DNA from: an uncultured Ignisphaera sp.
GTDB taxonomy: Archaea; Thermoproteota; Thermoprotei_A; Sulfolobales; Ignisphaeraceae
Reading direction: 5' to 3'
DNA: 64,000 bases
Assembly: GCA_938074605.1 (NCBI GenBank)
Contig: CALJEI010000002.1
Coordinates: 62,001 to 126,000, forward strand
Shown: positions 27,891-37,751 of the stretch, piece after piece
How positions within the stretch are numbered: position 1 is the stretch's first letter
Layout of the letters: each line of letters opens with the position of its first letter
Made by a program: the position numbers and the translations under genes
The notes under the pieces: model-generated
Database searches by the model: none
What the model was told of the DNA's origin: nothing
Seen by the model: only the letters and a program-made list of their open reading frames with translations

Positions 27891-29432
27891 CTATAAGAAA
27901 ACGTTCTTACCCTCTATGAATACCTTTAAAGTCCTGATACTCTTTAATTCATGAAGATCTAGTTTAAGAGGATCTCTATCAACTACATTAATATCAGCTA
28001 AACAGCCAGGCTCTAAACATCCAATATCGTTTCGCAATAGCAATTGGCTAGAACCCTTAGTATAGAGATGTAATGCCTCTACAACATCTATTGCCTCATC
28101 ATATGTGTATTTCGCTAGCTCTATACCCTCAAAAGCACCTCTGGTAATAGCTGCATATATTGTTCTCCAAGGATTTATATCCTCTACTGGAGCATCTGTT
28201 GAAAAGCCTAATACAATATTTCTATCTATTAAACTCTTAACTCTATATACATATCGAGCTCTTTCAACACCCACCCGATCTACAACCCAGAAATCAGACA
28301 ATATAAAATGTGGCTGTACAGCAATACGAAGACCTTTTAATCCATCTAACTGATCATCTCTAACTATAGATGCATGCTCAATTCGTGTATAGTTATTTGA
28401 TAAAGTATTTCTTATCGAGTATAAAGCAATATCAAGTGCTTTATCCCCTATGGCATGTAGAGCAACATCTATACTATTTTCTTTAGCCCAGTTAAGAATT
28501 TGTGCTAAAGTATTGGTGGATATTCTCTCAACACCATAATTACTAGGATCATCATTATATGGTAAAGTGAGAAGAGCTGTTCTAGCCCCAAGAGAACCAT
28601 CAATAAAGATTTTTATTCCCATAAACTTCAAAAATTCATCTCCAAACCCTCTCTTTAAACCAATTGATTTAAAGATATTACTATAGATAGCATCTAGATA
28701 GAGGTGGGTTCTAATCCAAAGCCTATTTTCTAAATCCATTGAGATGAGGGTGGGTATAATATTTATAGGTGCAGAAAGAAATCCAATTGATGTAACTCCG
28801 TGTTCAATGATATATCTCTGAGCAGAATCTAAAATTCTTCTATAGCTATCTACATCAATATCTATTTTCCTCCATATATACTCCAATACATCCTCTTTAA
28901 CAACACCATTTATAGCATCTACATTTGGATCACATCTAAATATATCAGTAAGCTTTAAGAGCTCCATAGCCTTAGTGTTAACAACACCAAGATGCCCACA
29001 GACTCTTAATAATAACACTGGCAATTCTCTAACTACAGCATCAATATCATGCCTTGTTATAATTCTTTTCTCTATAAATTTCTCCTGATCCCATCCACGA
29101 CCAATAATCCATCCACTGATTACTCTCCCACTATATATTTTAATGAGTTTCTTAACTTCATCTATACTTTTTGCGTCTCTTAAATCAATTGCATGTAGAT
29201 TAATTCCAAGTGCATCCATATGGATATGTGGATCAACAAAACCTGGAAGTGCAACACCATCAACCTTAATATGTTCACATGATGTATTTCTACATATATA
29301 TTCACACACATTAGTAGAACCTGCATATATGACCCGTCCAAATGACGTAATTAAACACTCAACAGTTTTTACAGGCTTGAATTGAGTGTATATTCTACCT
29401 ATAAAAACCTTTACATGCAATAAGTTCACCAC
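27891..29432 (-). CDS. Amidohydrolase, YtcJ-like (amidohydrolase 3 family)
   Basis: 513-residue metal-dependent hydrolase. Metal ligands of the TIM barrel are visible: DPHIHMD near residue 66, HAIGDKALD near 328, ARIEHASI-like RIEHASI near 350, and FSTDAPVED near 412. The segment FIDGSLGARTALL near 276 is typical of the YtcJ/exoenzyme-regulatory group. Substrates in this family are mostly unknown amides or imides, so no specific reaction is claimed. The start is GTG at 29432; TTG at 29420 with GGTGA before it is an alternative. It begins four bases after the NUDIX gene stop, so both are one operon. Confidence 0.85.
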   Translation of the reverse strand: MVNLLHVKVFIGRIYTQFKPVKTVECLITSFGRVIYAGSTNVCEYICRNTSCEHIKVDGVALPGFVDPHIHMDALGINLHAIDLRDAKSIDEVKKLIKIYSGRVISGWIIGRGWDQEKFIEKRIITRHDIDAVVRELPVLLLRVCGHLGVVNTKAMELLKLTDIFRCDPNVDAINGVVKEDVLEYIWRKIDIDVDSYRRILDSAQRYIIEHGVTSIGFLSAPINIIPTLISMDLENRLWIRTHLYLDAIYSNIFKSIGLKRGFGDEFLKFMGIKIFIDGSLGARTALLTLPYNDDPSNYGVERISTNTLAQILNWAKENSIDVALHAIGDKALDIALYSIRNTLSNNYTRIEHASIVRDDQLDGLKGLRIAVQPHFILSDFWVVDRVGVERARYVYRVKSLIDRNIVLGFSTDAPVEDINPWRTIYAAITRGAFEGIELAKYTYDEAIDVVEALHLYTKGSSQLLLRNDIGCLEPGCLADINVVDRDPLKLDLHELKSIRTLKVFIEGKNVFL

Positions 29433-29436
29433 ATGT

Positions 29437-29910
29437 TTAAATTAAGGAGAACTCCATTTCCTCAACTTGAAGAAGATAATATCTATTTTTAATTAATTTG
29501 GTAATTAATTGCTTAGTCGTGCTTGAAATATCGCTTCTCTCAAGTGCCTCCTTTAATGAAATCCATGCTACATCTATAGCATCACCACCTGGTTTAGGTA
29601 CACCTTTAATACTCTTTGAATCAAATAGAACATCTAGTATTAAATAATGGTATCTTATATTACCTTTAGCATCCCTAATAACATCATTTATTATATACAC
29701 TATGCCTAGTGGATTAGCAGTAAGACCTGTTTCCTCATATAATTCTCTTTTAGCTGCATCAAATATCTTTTCACCTGCCTCAATAACACCCCCCGGTATC
29801 GACCATCTACCCTTTGCAGGTGGATATCCTCTTTTAACTAGAATAATACTATCATTTAATATAAGTACAGCTCCAACAGCTGCTATGGCATATTTTGGAT
29901 ACTCTCTCAA
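29437..29910 (-). CDS. NUDIX hydrolase
   Basis: 157-residue NUDIX-fold pyrophosphohydrolase. The NUDIX box is complete: GGVIEAGEKIF followed by AAKRELYEETGL, near residues 41-63, with the metal-binding REXXEE glutamates. The family cleaves nucleoside diphosphates linked to X, including ADP-ribose and oxidised nucleotides; the substrate cannot be told. The start is TTG at 29910, preceded by a GGGG-rich stretch. Lies 25 bases after the GH127 stop. Confidence 0.88.
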   Translation of the reverse strand: MREYPKYAIAAVGAVLILNDSIILVKRGYPPAKGRWSIPGGVIEAGEKIFDAAKRELYEETGLTANPLGIVYIINDVIRDAKGNIRYHYLILDVLFDSKSIKGVPKPGGDAIDVAWISLKEALERSDISSTTKQLITKLIKNRYYLLQVEEMEFSLI

Positions 29911-29935
29911 CCAAACCCCCTGCTCTACCCCACTA

Positions 29936-31849
29936 TTACCGTGTTTTCATCCATACAGTCATTTGCGTTGCTCCTCGATTATTCCATGCATAGTATGGTA
30001 TTGCTACAAATCTAACCTTCTTAATCTTTGGAACATCTTCTATATATTCGTAATAAAGTTTGTTAATATGGCGTATAGTTTCATCAACATATCCTTCTCC
30101 CACTATTGTCATAACACCATTAAGGATATCACTTCTAAAAATTTCAGTAAGGTTAGCTGAGTGTAGATCTATAATTAAATCTCTTACATCAAATTCCTTA
30201 TTATCTACCCCTTCTATACAGTAGACCATAGGTCCTCTCTTTATAGCTACCCTACCATAACTTGCTTCCACATATGGATGTGACTTTATAAACTTAGGTC
30301 TCATTTTGAATTCTATAGCTATTCTATCACCTCTATCCCATGCTTTAACAATTTTTATATATTTTCCAGGCTCTCCACTAAACTCTTTTTCATTGACTAG
30401 AATAGTGGGGTTTTCTGCCCATGAAGGTATTCTAACCATAATTGGTATTTCGTCGATTTTCTCTGGCTCAATTTTAATAATTGTCTTGCCATACCATGGA
30501 TAGCTAGTCTCTATAGAAATTGTAAATCTATTCCCATCTACTTCAAACATAGCTTTACTTCCTATAAATAGATTCACCATTATGCTTCTATCAACTCTCG
30601 AAAAGGAGTATATCATTGATGGAAGATAGGCTAGAAGCCGTGCGATATTAGGTGGACAGCATGCACATTCAAACCAAGGTTGCCTCTGATGCTTTGCATG
30701 ATAATCAGCAAGTGGATTAACATAGAAATACTTAGTACCATCAATAGAGATGCCGGCTAGTGCTGAATTAAATAGAATAGATTCTAATATTTCTACATAT
30801 TCTGGTTTTCCAGATGCTAAAAACATTCTCCATGCCCACATAGCTGCTGCTACAGATGCACAAGTTTCGCTGTAGGCTCGTTCACACGGTAATTCATAGT
30901 CTTCACCAAATGCCTCCCCTTCATACCTTGAACCAAATCCATATGTAATATACATCTTTTTATCAATAATTTTTCTCCAAAGTCTCTCTAATGCAAGCCA
31001 TAACCCCTTATCACCATTCTCTATATACAAATCAGTAGCTCCTGCCATATAGTATAGCACTCTCACAGCATGACTTCCAACAACATCGTCTAACTCTCTT
31101 ATTGGCTTATGATCTACGACATATTCGGGTGAGGGTTTAGGTCTTGACATTACTGTATTGGTTATATACCCCCTACCCCTTACCTCTACGAAAAATTCCA
31201 CTAAATCAAGATATTCTTTCTTACCACTCTCCCTATAGAGCTCTATAAGTGCTATTTCCACCTCCGGATGACCATCAGCTGTTTTCAGCTTCCCTTCATC
31301 CCACCCAAATGTATCTTTCAATAAATCAGCAAATTTTAAAGATGCTGCATACAGCTCGGCTCTCCCAAGACTTCTTTTTACTGCAATTGCTGCCTGAAAC
31401 AAGTGTCCTGCACAGTAAAGTTCATGACTCCACGCTAGGTCTGCCCATCTCTTAAGATTATTTATTGTAATGTAGGTGTTTATGTAGCCATCTGGTTGCT
31501 GTGCTGCAATGACTTCTTCTATTGCAGTAGTAACCATTTTGTATAGTTCTTCATTCCAATTATATGCTAATATATATGCCGATGCCTCAATCCATTTATA
31601 TACATCTGAATCATTAAACAACAAACCTTTATATGCTCCCTTAGCCCTTCCTGATGCTACTCTAAAATTTTCCAGTCTATTTGTTTCTACAATCTTTATA
31701 AATTGTAGTGGCAATGTGACACTTGCTAATGTCTCTAGCCTCGGCCTCCAGAAATCATCAGTAACTTTAACTCTATTAATTGGAAAAGGCTCTATAACAG
31801 CATATCTACTTCTAGATATATTAACAATATGAACATTTGTATTAGTCAT
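29936..31849 (-). CDS. GH127-family glycoside hydrolase (beta-L-arabinofuranosidase-like)
   Basis: 637-residue protein of the former DUF1680, now GH127, whose founding enzyme releases beta-L-arabinofuranose. An (alpha/alpha)6 barrel fills most of the length. Zinc/nucleophile region: SETCASVAAAMW near 330 gives the Glu-x-Cys pair, and WFECACCPPN near 392 gives the vicinal cysteines, one of which is the nucleophile in the characterised enzyme. No signal peptide is present, so it acts in the cytosol, presumably on imported oligosaccharides. The ATG at 31849 has GAGGTAA upstream. First of a run with NUDIX and amidohydrolase genes. Related GH families with other sugar specificity are possible. Confidence 0.85.
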   Translation of the reverse strand: MTNTNVHIVNISRSRYAVIEPFPINRVKVTDDFWRPRLETLASVTLPLQFIKIVETNRLENFRVASGRAKGAYKGLLFNDSDVYKWIEASAYILAYNWNEELYKMVTTAIEEVIAAQQPDGYINTYITINNLKRWADLAWSHELYCAGHLFQAAIAVKRSLGRAELYAASLKFADLLKDTFGWDEGKLKTADGHPEVEIALIELYRESGKKEYLDLVEFFVEVRGRGYITNTVMSRPKPSPEYVVDHKPIRELDDVVGSHAVRVLYYMAGATDLYIENGDKGLWLALERLWRKIIDKKMYITYGFGSRYEGEAFGEDYELPCERAYSETCASVAAAMWAWRMFLASGKPEYVEILESILFNSALAGISIDGTKYFYVNPLADYHAKHQRQPWFECACCPPNIARLLAYLPSMIYSFSRVDRSIMVNLFIGSKAMFEVDGNRFTISIETSYPWYGKTIIKIEPEKIDEIPIMVRIPSWAENPTILVNEKEFSGEPGKYIKIVKAWDRGDRIAIEFKMRPKFIKSHPYVEASYGRVAIKRGPMVYCIEGVDNKEFDVRDLIIDLHSANLTEIFRSDILNGVMTIVGEGYVDETIRHINKLYYEYIEDVPKIKKVRFVAIPYYAWNNRGATQMTVWMKTR

Positions 31850-31885
31850 AAGATTACCTCTGCTATAAAATTAGCCAAGGGATAC

Positions 31886-31900
31886 AAAATTTAAATATAT
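31886..31900 (-). promoter_or_regulatory. TATA box of the GH127 operon
   Basis: Minus-strand ATATATTTAAATTTT, about 45 bases before the ATG at 31849. Confidence 0.45.
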
Positions 31901-31935
31901 GTTAGTGATGTAAATAGATTAAGGATGATTTACAA

Positions 31936-34900
31936 TTAAATAATTTTAATGATTTTCTCTTGACTATCCCAAAACTCCTTAAGCTCCCCTATATTTAAGT
32001 CATAGTATCGCCCTCCAATAAATGCCATCACCTTTGAGAGTTCAAGACCTAGTCTGTGGTTGAGTACTATTGGCATCCCTAGATCTACAACTAATCTTCT
32101 AATTCTATAATCTTTTTCAGGATTGTAGCCTGTTGTTATTACAAGCTCTATACCCCCCCTTATAATTTCATCTTCAATACTCCTTAGAACTACCCTTTCA
32201 CTACTTTTAATCTCCATACCTTCAATAGTTACAACAGTATATCCAATACTATCTAGTATTCTGCTTGCTTCTGATAACATATCTATATATTCATTCTTTG
32301 GTTCAGGGGTATATATCAATATCTTCTTTCCATTCTTTTCTGGTAGCCTATTGCCTGCTACACTTAACCAACTTAGTATGAATGCCTCTTCATACACTCT
32401 ACCCAAACATGCAACCTCTCCAACACTCCTCATCTCAGGCCCTAGAAATGGATAGGCACCCCTTAGCCTAGCCCACGAAAATTGGGGTGATTTTACACCA
32501 AACCACTTTGGTAACAGTAAATTAAATCTATTCTTTTCAACTACACTTGTCAAGACACCATTTAGAGAAGCTTCTATAGCTGCCCTCATAAGATTATAGC
32601 CTGTAACTTTGCTTGTAAAGGGCATAGATCTACTGCCCCTAAGATTAAGCTCAATAACATACACTTCGCCATCTTTATACAGAAGCTGTAAATTGTAGGG
32701 ACCCTTTATATTCAGTGTACTATTTAGCTCCATAGCAATTTTTGACGCTCTTAAAATAGCATCCCACGGTAGATATTTTGGCGGTAGAACCATTGTAGCA
32801 TCTCCACTATGGATTCCTGCAGGCTCAATGTGTTCTATTACAGCTCCTATCGCCGTTGATCCATCTCCAACAGCATCAATTTCAAACTCTATAGCACCAT
32901 CGATAAACTTTGATACAACTGCAGGATATTTTGGTGATACTTTAGCAGCTCTCACAATAAATTCTATAAGCTCCTTCTTATTCCACGCTATTTTCATAGC
33001 TGAACCACTTAAAACATAACTTGGTCTAATGAGGACTGGATAGCCTACATCTTCTGCAAACTTAACAACCTCATTTACACTTGTTGCCGCTACCCATGGA
33101 GGTTGCTTTATACCTAAATGGTCGAGCAATTCACTAAAGAGAGCTCTATTCTCAGCTCTATGCACACTTGCCCCAGAGGTACCAAGGAGAACGACACCCC
33201 TCTTTTCAAGCTCCCATGCAATATTATTTGATATCTGACCACCTAAAAAGGCTACTACACCTAACGGTTTCTCAAGCTCATATATATCAAGAACTCTCTC
33301 AACTGTAATCTCATCAAAGTATAGCTTTTCATTCATATCCCAATCCGTTGATACAGTCTCAGGATTATAGTTAATTACTATAACCTCATAACCTAGCTTT
33401 CTAACTTCATCTGCAAACATAACTATACTCCAATCAAATTCAACGCTAACGCCTATTCTAAACCCTCCAGCACCAAGAATTATTATCTTTGGCTTTGAAC
33501 TTGCATAGGATATATCATGTTCCCAACCATTGTATGTTAAATATAGATAGTTGGTTTTAGCAGGCCATTCAGCTGCAAGGGTATCTATCTGTTTTGTTAC
33601 AGGCTTTATGCCATACTTCACTCTAATGCTCCTTATCTCATCCTGGTTCTTTCTAAGCATTTTACCAAGTTGTTCGTCACTAAATCCAAGCCTCTTACCC
33701 TCAGCAATTACTGTAGGCAAATCAGAGTCATCTGTAGAACTTTTTTTCAACTTTTCATAGAAATCAACAACATCCTTTATCTGTCTAAGAAAGTACTTAT
33801 CAATACCAGTTAAATCATATATTCTATCGATATTCACACCATATTTAAATGCCTTTGCAATCCATATAGGCCAGTAAGGCTCTCTCTTTCTAATCTTATC
33901 CACCACATAGTTAAGCGATATTGTATCATCCTCATATATTGGACCTCCAACAAGACCTGGTTCACCTATATCAAGCATTCTTATGGCCTTTTGTAAAGCC
34001 TCCAAAAAACTTCTACCAATAGCCATAACCTCTCCTACACTCTTCATTTCAGTACCAAGACTTTTCTCAGCATATTCAAATTTATCTAGATCCCATCTAG
34101 GTATCTTTACAACGACATAGTCTAGACTTGGCTCAAAACATGCAGAAGTCTTTCCAGTAACCTTATTAATAACTTCATACAGCCTATATCCCAAGGCTAG
34201 CTTAGCTGCTATGTATGCAAGCGGGTAACCTGTTGCTTTGCTAGCTAGTGCGCTACTTCTAGACATCCTAGGATTGGTCTCTATAACATAGATCTCATCA
34301 CTATTCCACGGATTTTGAGCAAGCTGTACATTACCCTCTCCAATAAGCATTATAGCTCTTTCAACAGCTATAGATAGATTTCTATTTAGCTGATATTCAT
34401 AATCAGTAAGAGTTTGACATGGTGCAATAACTATTGATTCACCTGTATGTATACCCATAGGATCCAAATTTTCCAAACATGCTATAGCAGCAACATTATC
34501 ATAAGCATCTCTTACAACCTCAAACTCTATCTCCTTCCAGTGATGTAGGTATTTCTCAATGAGAATCTCACCAATTTCAGACTGTGCAAACGCTGCTCTA
34601 AGTCTTCTTAAGAGATGCTTCTCACTCCAAGCAACAAAACTACCAGCACCCCCTAAATTAAAGCTCACCCTAACCATAACTGGATAACCTAATTTGTTAG
34701 CAGCATCTATAGCCTCATCAGTACTCCTAGCTGCTATACTTGGTGGAATGGGTATCTCATACTCCGTCATAGTCTTCCTAAATAACTCTCTTGATAGTGC
34801 TCTTCTAACCCCCTCTATAGGTGTACCCAAAACCTTAATGCTATATTTTGATAACACACCACTGTCATATAGTCTTACACCTATGCTTAGTGCTGTTTGT

Positions 34901-35169
34901 CCACCAAAACCAATCATTATACCATCAGGTCGCTCAATATCTATAACCTTAGCTACAAATTCGGGTTTTACCGGTAATAGGTACACCTTATCAGCAAATC
35001 TATGCCCTGTCTGTATGGTTGCAATGTTTGGATTTATAAGTATTGTTTCTATACCCTCCTCTTTAAGTGCTTTTAAAGCCTGACTACCGCTATAGTCAAA
35101 TTCTGCTGCTTCTGCAATCTTTATAGCTCCAGATCCTATAACCAAAACTTTTTTAACAGCCTCCACCAT
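31936..35169 (-). CDS. carB: Carbamoyl-phosphate synthase large subunit
   Basis: 1077-residue two-fold repeat ATP-grasp enzyme making carbamoyl phosphate from bicarbonate, ammonia and two ATP, for arginine and pyrimidines. The first half starts GSGAIKIAEAAEFDYSG and has MGIHTGESIVIAPCQTL near 235; the second starts near 560 with GAGGFRIGVSVEFDWS and PAGIHSGDATMVLPP near 783. The C-terminal 130 residues form the allosteric domain. Full length. Its ATG lies inside the carA stop region (17-base overlap). Last gene of argG-argH-carA-carB. Confidence 0.97.
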   Translation of the reverse strand: MVEAVKKVLVIGSGAIKIAEAAEFDYSGSQALKALKEEGIETILINPNIATIQTGHRFADKVYLLPVKPEFVAKVIDIERPDGIMIGFGGQTALSIGVRLYDSGVLSKYSIKVLGTPIEGVRRALSRELFRKTMTEYEIPIPPSIAARSTDEAIDAANKLGYPVMVRVSFNLGGAGSFVAWSEKHLLRRLRAAFAQSEIGEILIEKYLHHWKEIEFEVVRDAYDNVAAIACLENLDPMGIHTGESIVIAPCQTLTDYEYQLNRNLSIAVERAIMLIGEGNVQLAQNPWNSDEIYVIETNPRMSRSSALASKATGYPLAYIAAKLALGYRLYEVINKVTGKTSACFEPSLDYVVVKIPRWDLDKFEYAEKSLGTEMKSVGEVMAIGRSFLEALQKAIRMLDIGEPGLVGGPIYEDDTISLNYVVDKIRKREPYWPIWIAKAFKYGVNIDRIYDLTGIDKYFLRQIKDVVDFYEKLKKSSTDDSDLPTVIAEGKRLGFSDEQLGKMLRKNQDEIRSIRVKYGIKPVTKQIDTLAAEWPAKTNYLYLTYNGWEHDISYASSKPKIIILGAGGFRIGVSVEFDWSIVMFADEVRKLGYEVIVINYNPETVSTDWDMNEKLYFDEITVERVLDIYELEKPLGVVAFLGGQISNNIAWELEKRGVVLLGTSGASVHRAENRALFSELLDHLGIKQPPWVAATSVNEVVKFAEDVGYPVLIRPSYVLSGSAMKIAWNKKELIEFIVRAAKVSPKYPAVVSKFIDGAIEFEIDAVGDGSTAIGAVIEHIEPAGIHSGDATMVLPPKYLPWDAILRASKIAMELNSTLNIKGPYNLQLLYKDGEVYVIELNLRGSRSMPFTSKVTGYNLMRAAIEASLNGVLTSVVEKNRFNLLLPKWFGVKSPQFSWARLRGAYPFLGPEMRSVGEVACLGRVYEEAFILSWLSVAGNRLPEKNGKKILIYTPEPKNEYIDMLSEASRILDSIGYTVVTIEGMEIKSSERVVLRSIEDEIIRGGIELVITTGYNPEKDYRIRRLVVDLGMPIVLNHRLGLELSKVMAFIGGRYYDLNIGELKEFWDSQEKIIKII

Positions 35170-36322
35170 TTTTCACCATCATCTTAAATTTGCTAAAGAC
35201 CCATGTAGTGTCGTGGGGTCCTGGACCACCCTCTGGATGAAACTGAGTCGCTATTACTGGTAGTTCCTTATGTATTACACCCTCTAGACTACCATCATCA
35301 ATATTCTTAAACCATGTAATTAGCCCTGCATCCTCTAAACTATTCTCATCTACTGCATATCCATGGTTCTGTGTTGTTATATAGCTCTTCTTAGTAAGAA
35401 CATCCACAACACCTTTATTTGGTCCTCTATGACCATACCTAAGTTTATATACTTTAGCACCTAGTGCTAAAGAAATTAGCTGCATGCCTAGGCAGATACC
35501 TAGAACAGGTCTACCTGACTCTACAACCTCTCTTACAGTTTTTATTTGCTCTACTAAAACTGCTGGATTACCCGGTCCATTACTTAATAAAATCCCATCG
35601 CCATTATCAATTAAAGTTTTTGAGTCTGTCCAACATGGATATCTAATAACTCTAAACCCCTGTCTCAATAACCATCTCACTATACCATACTTTATACCAC
35701 AGTCGAGTACAGATATTGTAGCTACAGCTTTATCCATAGGCTCATGTATAACTACATTTTTTGGCGAGACCATGTATGAAAAATTTATATTGTCATACTT
35801 TTCACTAACCTTTAGCCTACTTTCAAGTTCACTCCACGCAACCTCCTCTTTTTCATTAAATACTGCTAGTACACCCATCATGACTCCATACTCCCTTATC
35901 TTCCTAACTAAATACCTTGTATCAACTCTAAACATCCCAGGAATTCCATATCTTTCTAGCCATGCATTCAAATCTCCAATTGATAAATAGTGGTTAGGAT
36001 GAGGTAATTCAGATACTATAAAGCCTTCAACCTGGATCCTATCAGATTCGTAATTTAGTGGTATGCCACAGTATTCATGTTCTCTTTCTGGAACGCCATA
36101 GCATCCAACCATTGGATGTGTCCATATAAGTATTTGTCCAGCATAGCTTGGATCAGTTAACGCTTCCGTATAGCCTGTCATTCCAGTTGAAAAAACAACT
36201 TCACCTACTCTAGTATCAGCTACCCCAAATCCACAGCCCTCTATAGCTGTACCATCTTTAAGTAGTAGTCTTGCCTTTAACCCCGTTTTGCAGTTTAACT
36301 TTGGCATTGCTATATATGTCAA
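35153..36322 (-). CDS. carA: Carbamoyl-phosphate synthase small subunit
   Basis: 389-residue glutamine amidotransferase subunit giving ammonia to CarB. The N-terminal domain has FSTGMTGYTEALTDPSYAGQI near residue 49. The class I triad is intact: catalytic Cys in GICLGMQLISLA near 275, and His/Glu in TQFHPEGGPGPHD near 360. The start is TTG at 36322, supported by GGTGAGG a few bases before; ATG at 36307 is the alternative. Ten bases follow the argH stop. Confidence 0.96.
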   Translation of the reverse strand: MTYIAMPKLNCKTGLKARLLLKDGTAIEGCGFGVADTRVGEVVFSTGMTGYTEALTDPSYAGQILIWTHPMVGCYGVPEREHEYCGIPLNYESDRIQVEGFIVSELPHPNHYLSIGDLNAWLERYGIPGMFRVDTRYLVRKIREYGVMMGVLAVFNEKEEVAWSELESRLKVSEKYDNINFSYMVSPKNVVIHEPMDKAVATISVLDCGIKYGIVRWLLRQGFRVIRYPCWTDSKTLIDNGDGILLSNGPGNPAVLVEQIKTVREVVESGRPVLGICLGMQLISLALGAKVYKLRYGHRGPNKGVVDVLTKKSYITTQNHGYAVDENSLEDAGLITWFKNIDDGSLEGVIHKELPVIATQFHPEGGPGPHDTTWVFSKFKMMVKNGGGC

Positions 36323-36332
36323 AGACCCTCAC

Positions 36333-37751
36333 CTACACTTGGTGGACTCCACTTATAAGCTCTGCTATACATCTCTCCACATTTTCTACACTGTCTTTAA
36401 CAAACTTTCTATCCTCTTCAAGTGCTTTCCATGCTCCCTCAATCATCTTCTTAATATATGTTTCAATAGGCTTACTTCTTATAATACTCCATACACTATT
36501 AGGCTGAATACCTATATTTAGTAGAATTTTGGCTAGAGCCTCACCATTTTGCCTATAGTTTTTTAGCTGTTTAGCTATCTGGAAGTACACCTCTCTAACT
36601 GGTTTACCTTTCCTCATCGCTATATACTCTACAACATCGCTACTCCAACACGGTTTATCCTCAATGTATTTAAGAATTCTATCCTCATTTAATTTAATTC
36701 CCTGGATAAGATCTACAAATATATTAATAGTAGTAATAGTGCTAGAGACTATATCTATATATATTCTGTTTATCTCTTGTAGATCCAGGTTATAACCATA
36801 AGGTATAGATTTATATATCATCAACATTGAAGTAAAAAGCCCCATAATATTAGAAATTTTAGCTCTAGCAATCTCCAGCGTTACCAAATTTCTTTTATGT
36901 GGCATAATGCTGCTTGTTGCTATGTGTTCCACTGGAAACTCAATAGCAGATGGAATAACGCTATTTATAAATATTAAGTCTTCAGACATTCTACTCAATT
37001 CACTTAAAGCTAACACTATACCAGAGGCTATAGATAGGAGAAACTGTCTAGAGCCTGTGGCGTAGTATGGAGGCAAAATCTCTTGGTTAAGACATAGATA
37101 TCTTGAAAGCAACCCCATATCTAAAGGAACCATTGTACCTGCTGCAGCACCTGAACCTAAAGGATTTTCAGAAAGCACATCCTGTAGCTGTAGTAAGTGT
37201 TTCCATACTATTGATAGTGAATGTTCGTATGATAAAAAATACAGTGCTGCACTACCACATTGTGCTAGTTGTTGATGTGTAAAAAATGGAAACATAATGT
37301 TTCTATACTCAGATGCTTTTTCTAACAGTACTTTCCTCAACTCTATTAAACTACTTAGAATGTCGTATAGAGTATCCCTTGCATATAATCTTAATGCTAC
37401 AGCAACATGGTCATTTCTACTTCTACCTAAAGCTATATATCCTGCACCACCATCTACTACATCATATAGATAGGACTCTATAGCCTCAAATATATCCTCA
37501 AATTTCATTTTCTTCTCTTCAATCCACCTATATATCTTTTCACCATCAGTTTTTACAATATCTACCAACTCACCTACTATATTCTGTACATAGTCCTTAG
37601 GGATATAACCACTACTTCCTAACGCCTTTACATGGGCAAGTATAACCATAGCTACATACTTAGTTAACTCTCTATCAAATTTAAGGCTTGAGATATAATC
37701 TTCAATAAAATTTTTTGACTCTCCTAAAAACGCCCTATATCTTATTGCCAA
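36333..37751 (-). CDS. argH: Argininosuccinate lyase
   Basis: 472-residue fumarase-superfamily enzyme splitting argininosuccinate into arginine and fumarate. GRSRNDHVAVALRLYARD near residue 109, a T-H-Q-Q segment (FFTHQQLAQ) near 160, and the flexible loop SSIMPHKRN near 281 are seen. The loop differs from the bacterial SSIMPQKKN, and GSGAAAGT replaces GAGALAGT; both look like archaeal variation, and the operon secures the call. The start is TTG at 37751, with GGGG upstream, overlapping the argG stop by ten bases. Confidence 0.92.
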   Translation of the reverse strand: MAIRYRAFLGESKNFIEDYISSLKFDRELTKYVAMVILAHVKALGSSGYIPKDYVQNIVGELVDIVKTDGEKIYRWIEEKKMKFEDIFEAIESYLYDVVDGGAGYIALGRSRNDHVAVALRLYARDTLYDILSSLIELRKVLLEKASEYRNIMFPFFTHQQLAQCGSAALYFLSYEHSLSIVWKHLLQLQDVLSENPLGSGAAAGTMVPLDMGLLSRYLCLNQEILPPYYATGSRQFLLSIASGIVLALSELSRMSEDLIFINSVIPSAIEFPVEHIATSSIMPHKRNLVTLEIARAKISNIMGLFTSMLMIYKSIPYGYNLDLQEINRIYIDIVSSTITTINIFVDLIQGIKLNEDRILKYIEDKPCWSSDVVEYIAMRKGKPVREVYFQIAKQLKNYRQNGEALAKILLNIGIQPNSVWSIIRSKPIETYIKKMIEGAWKALEEDRKFVKDSVENVERCIAELISGVHQV

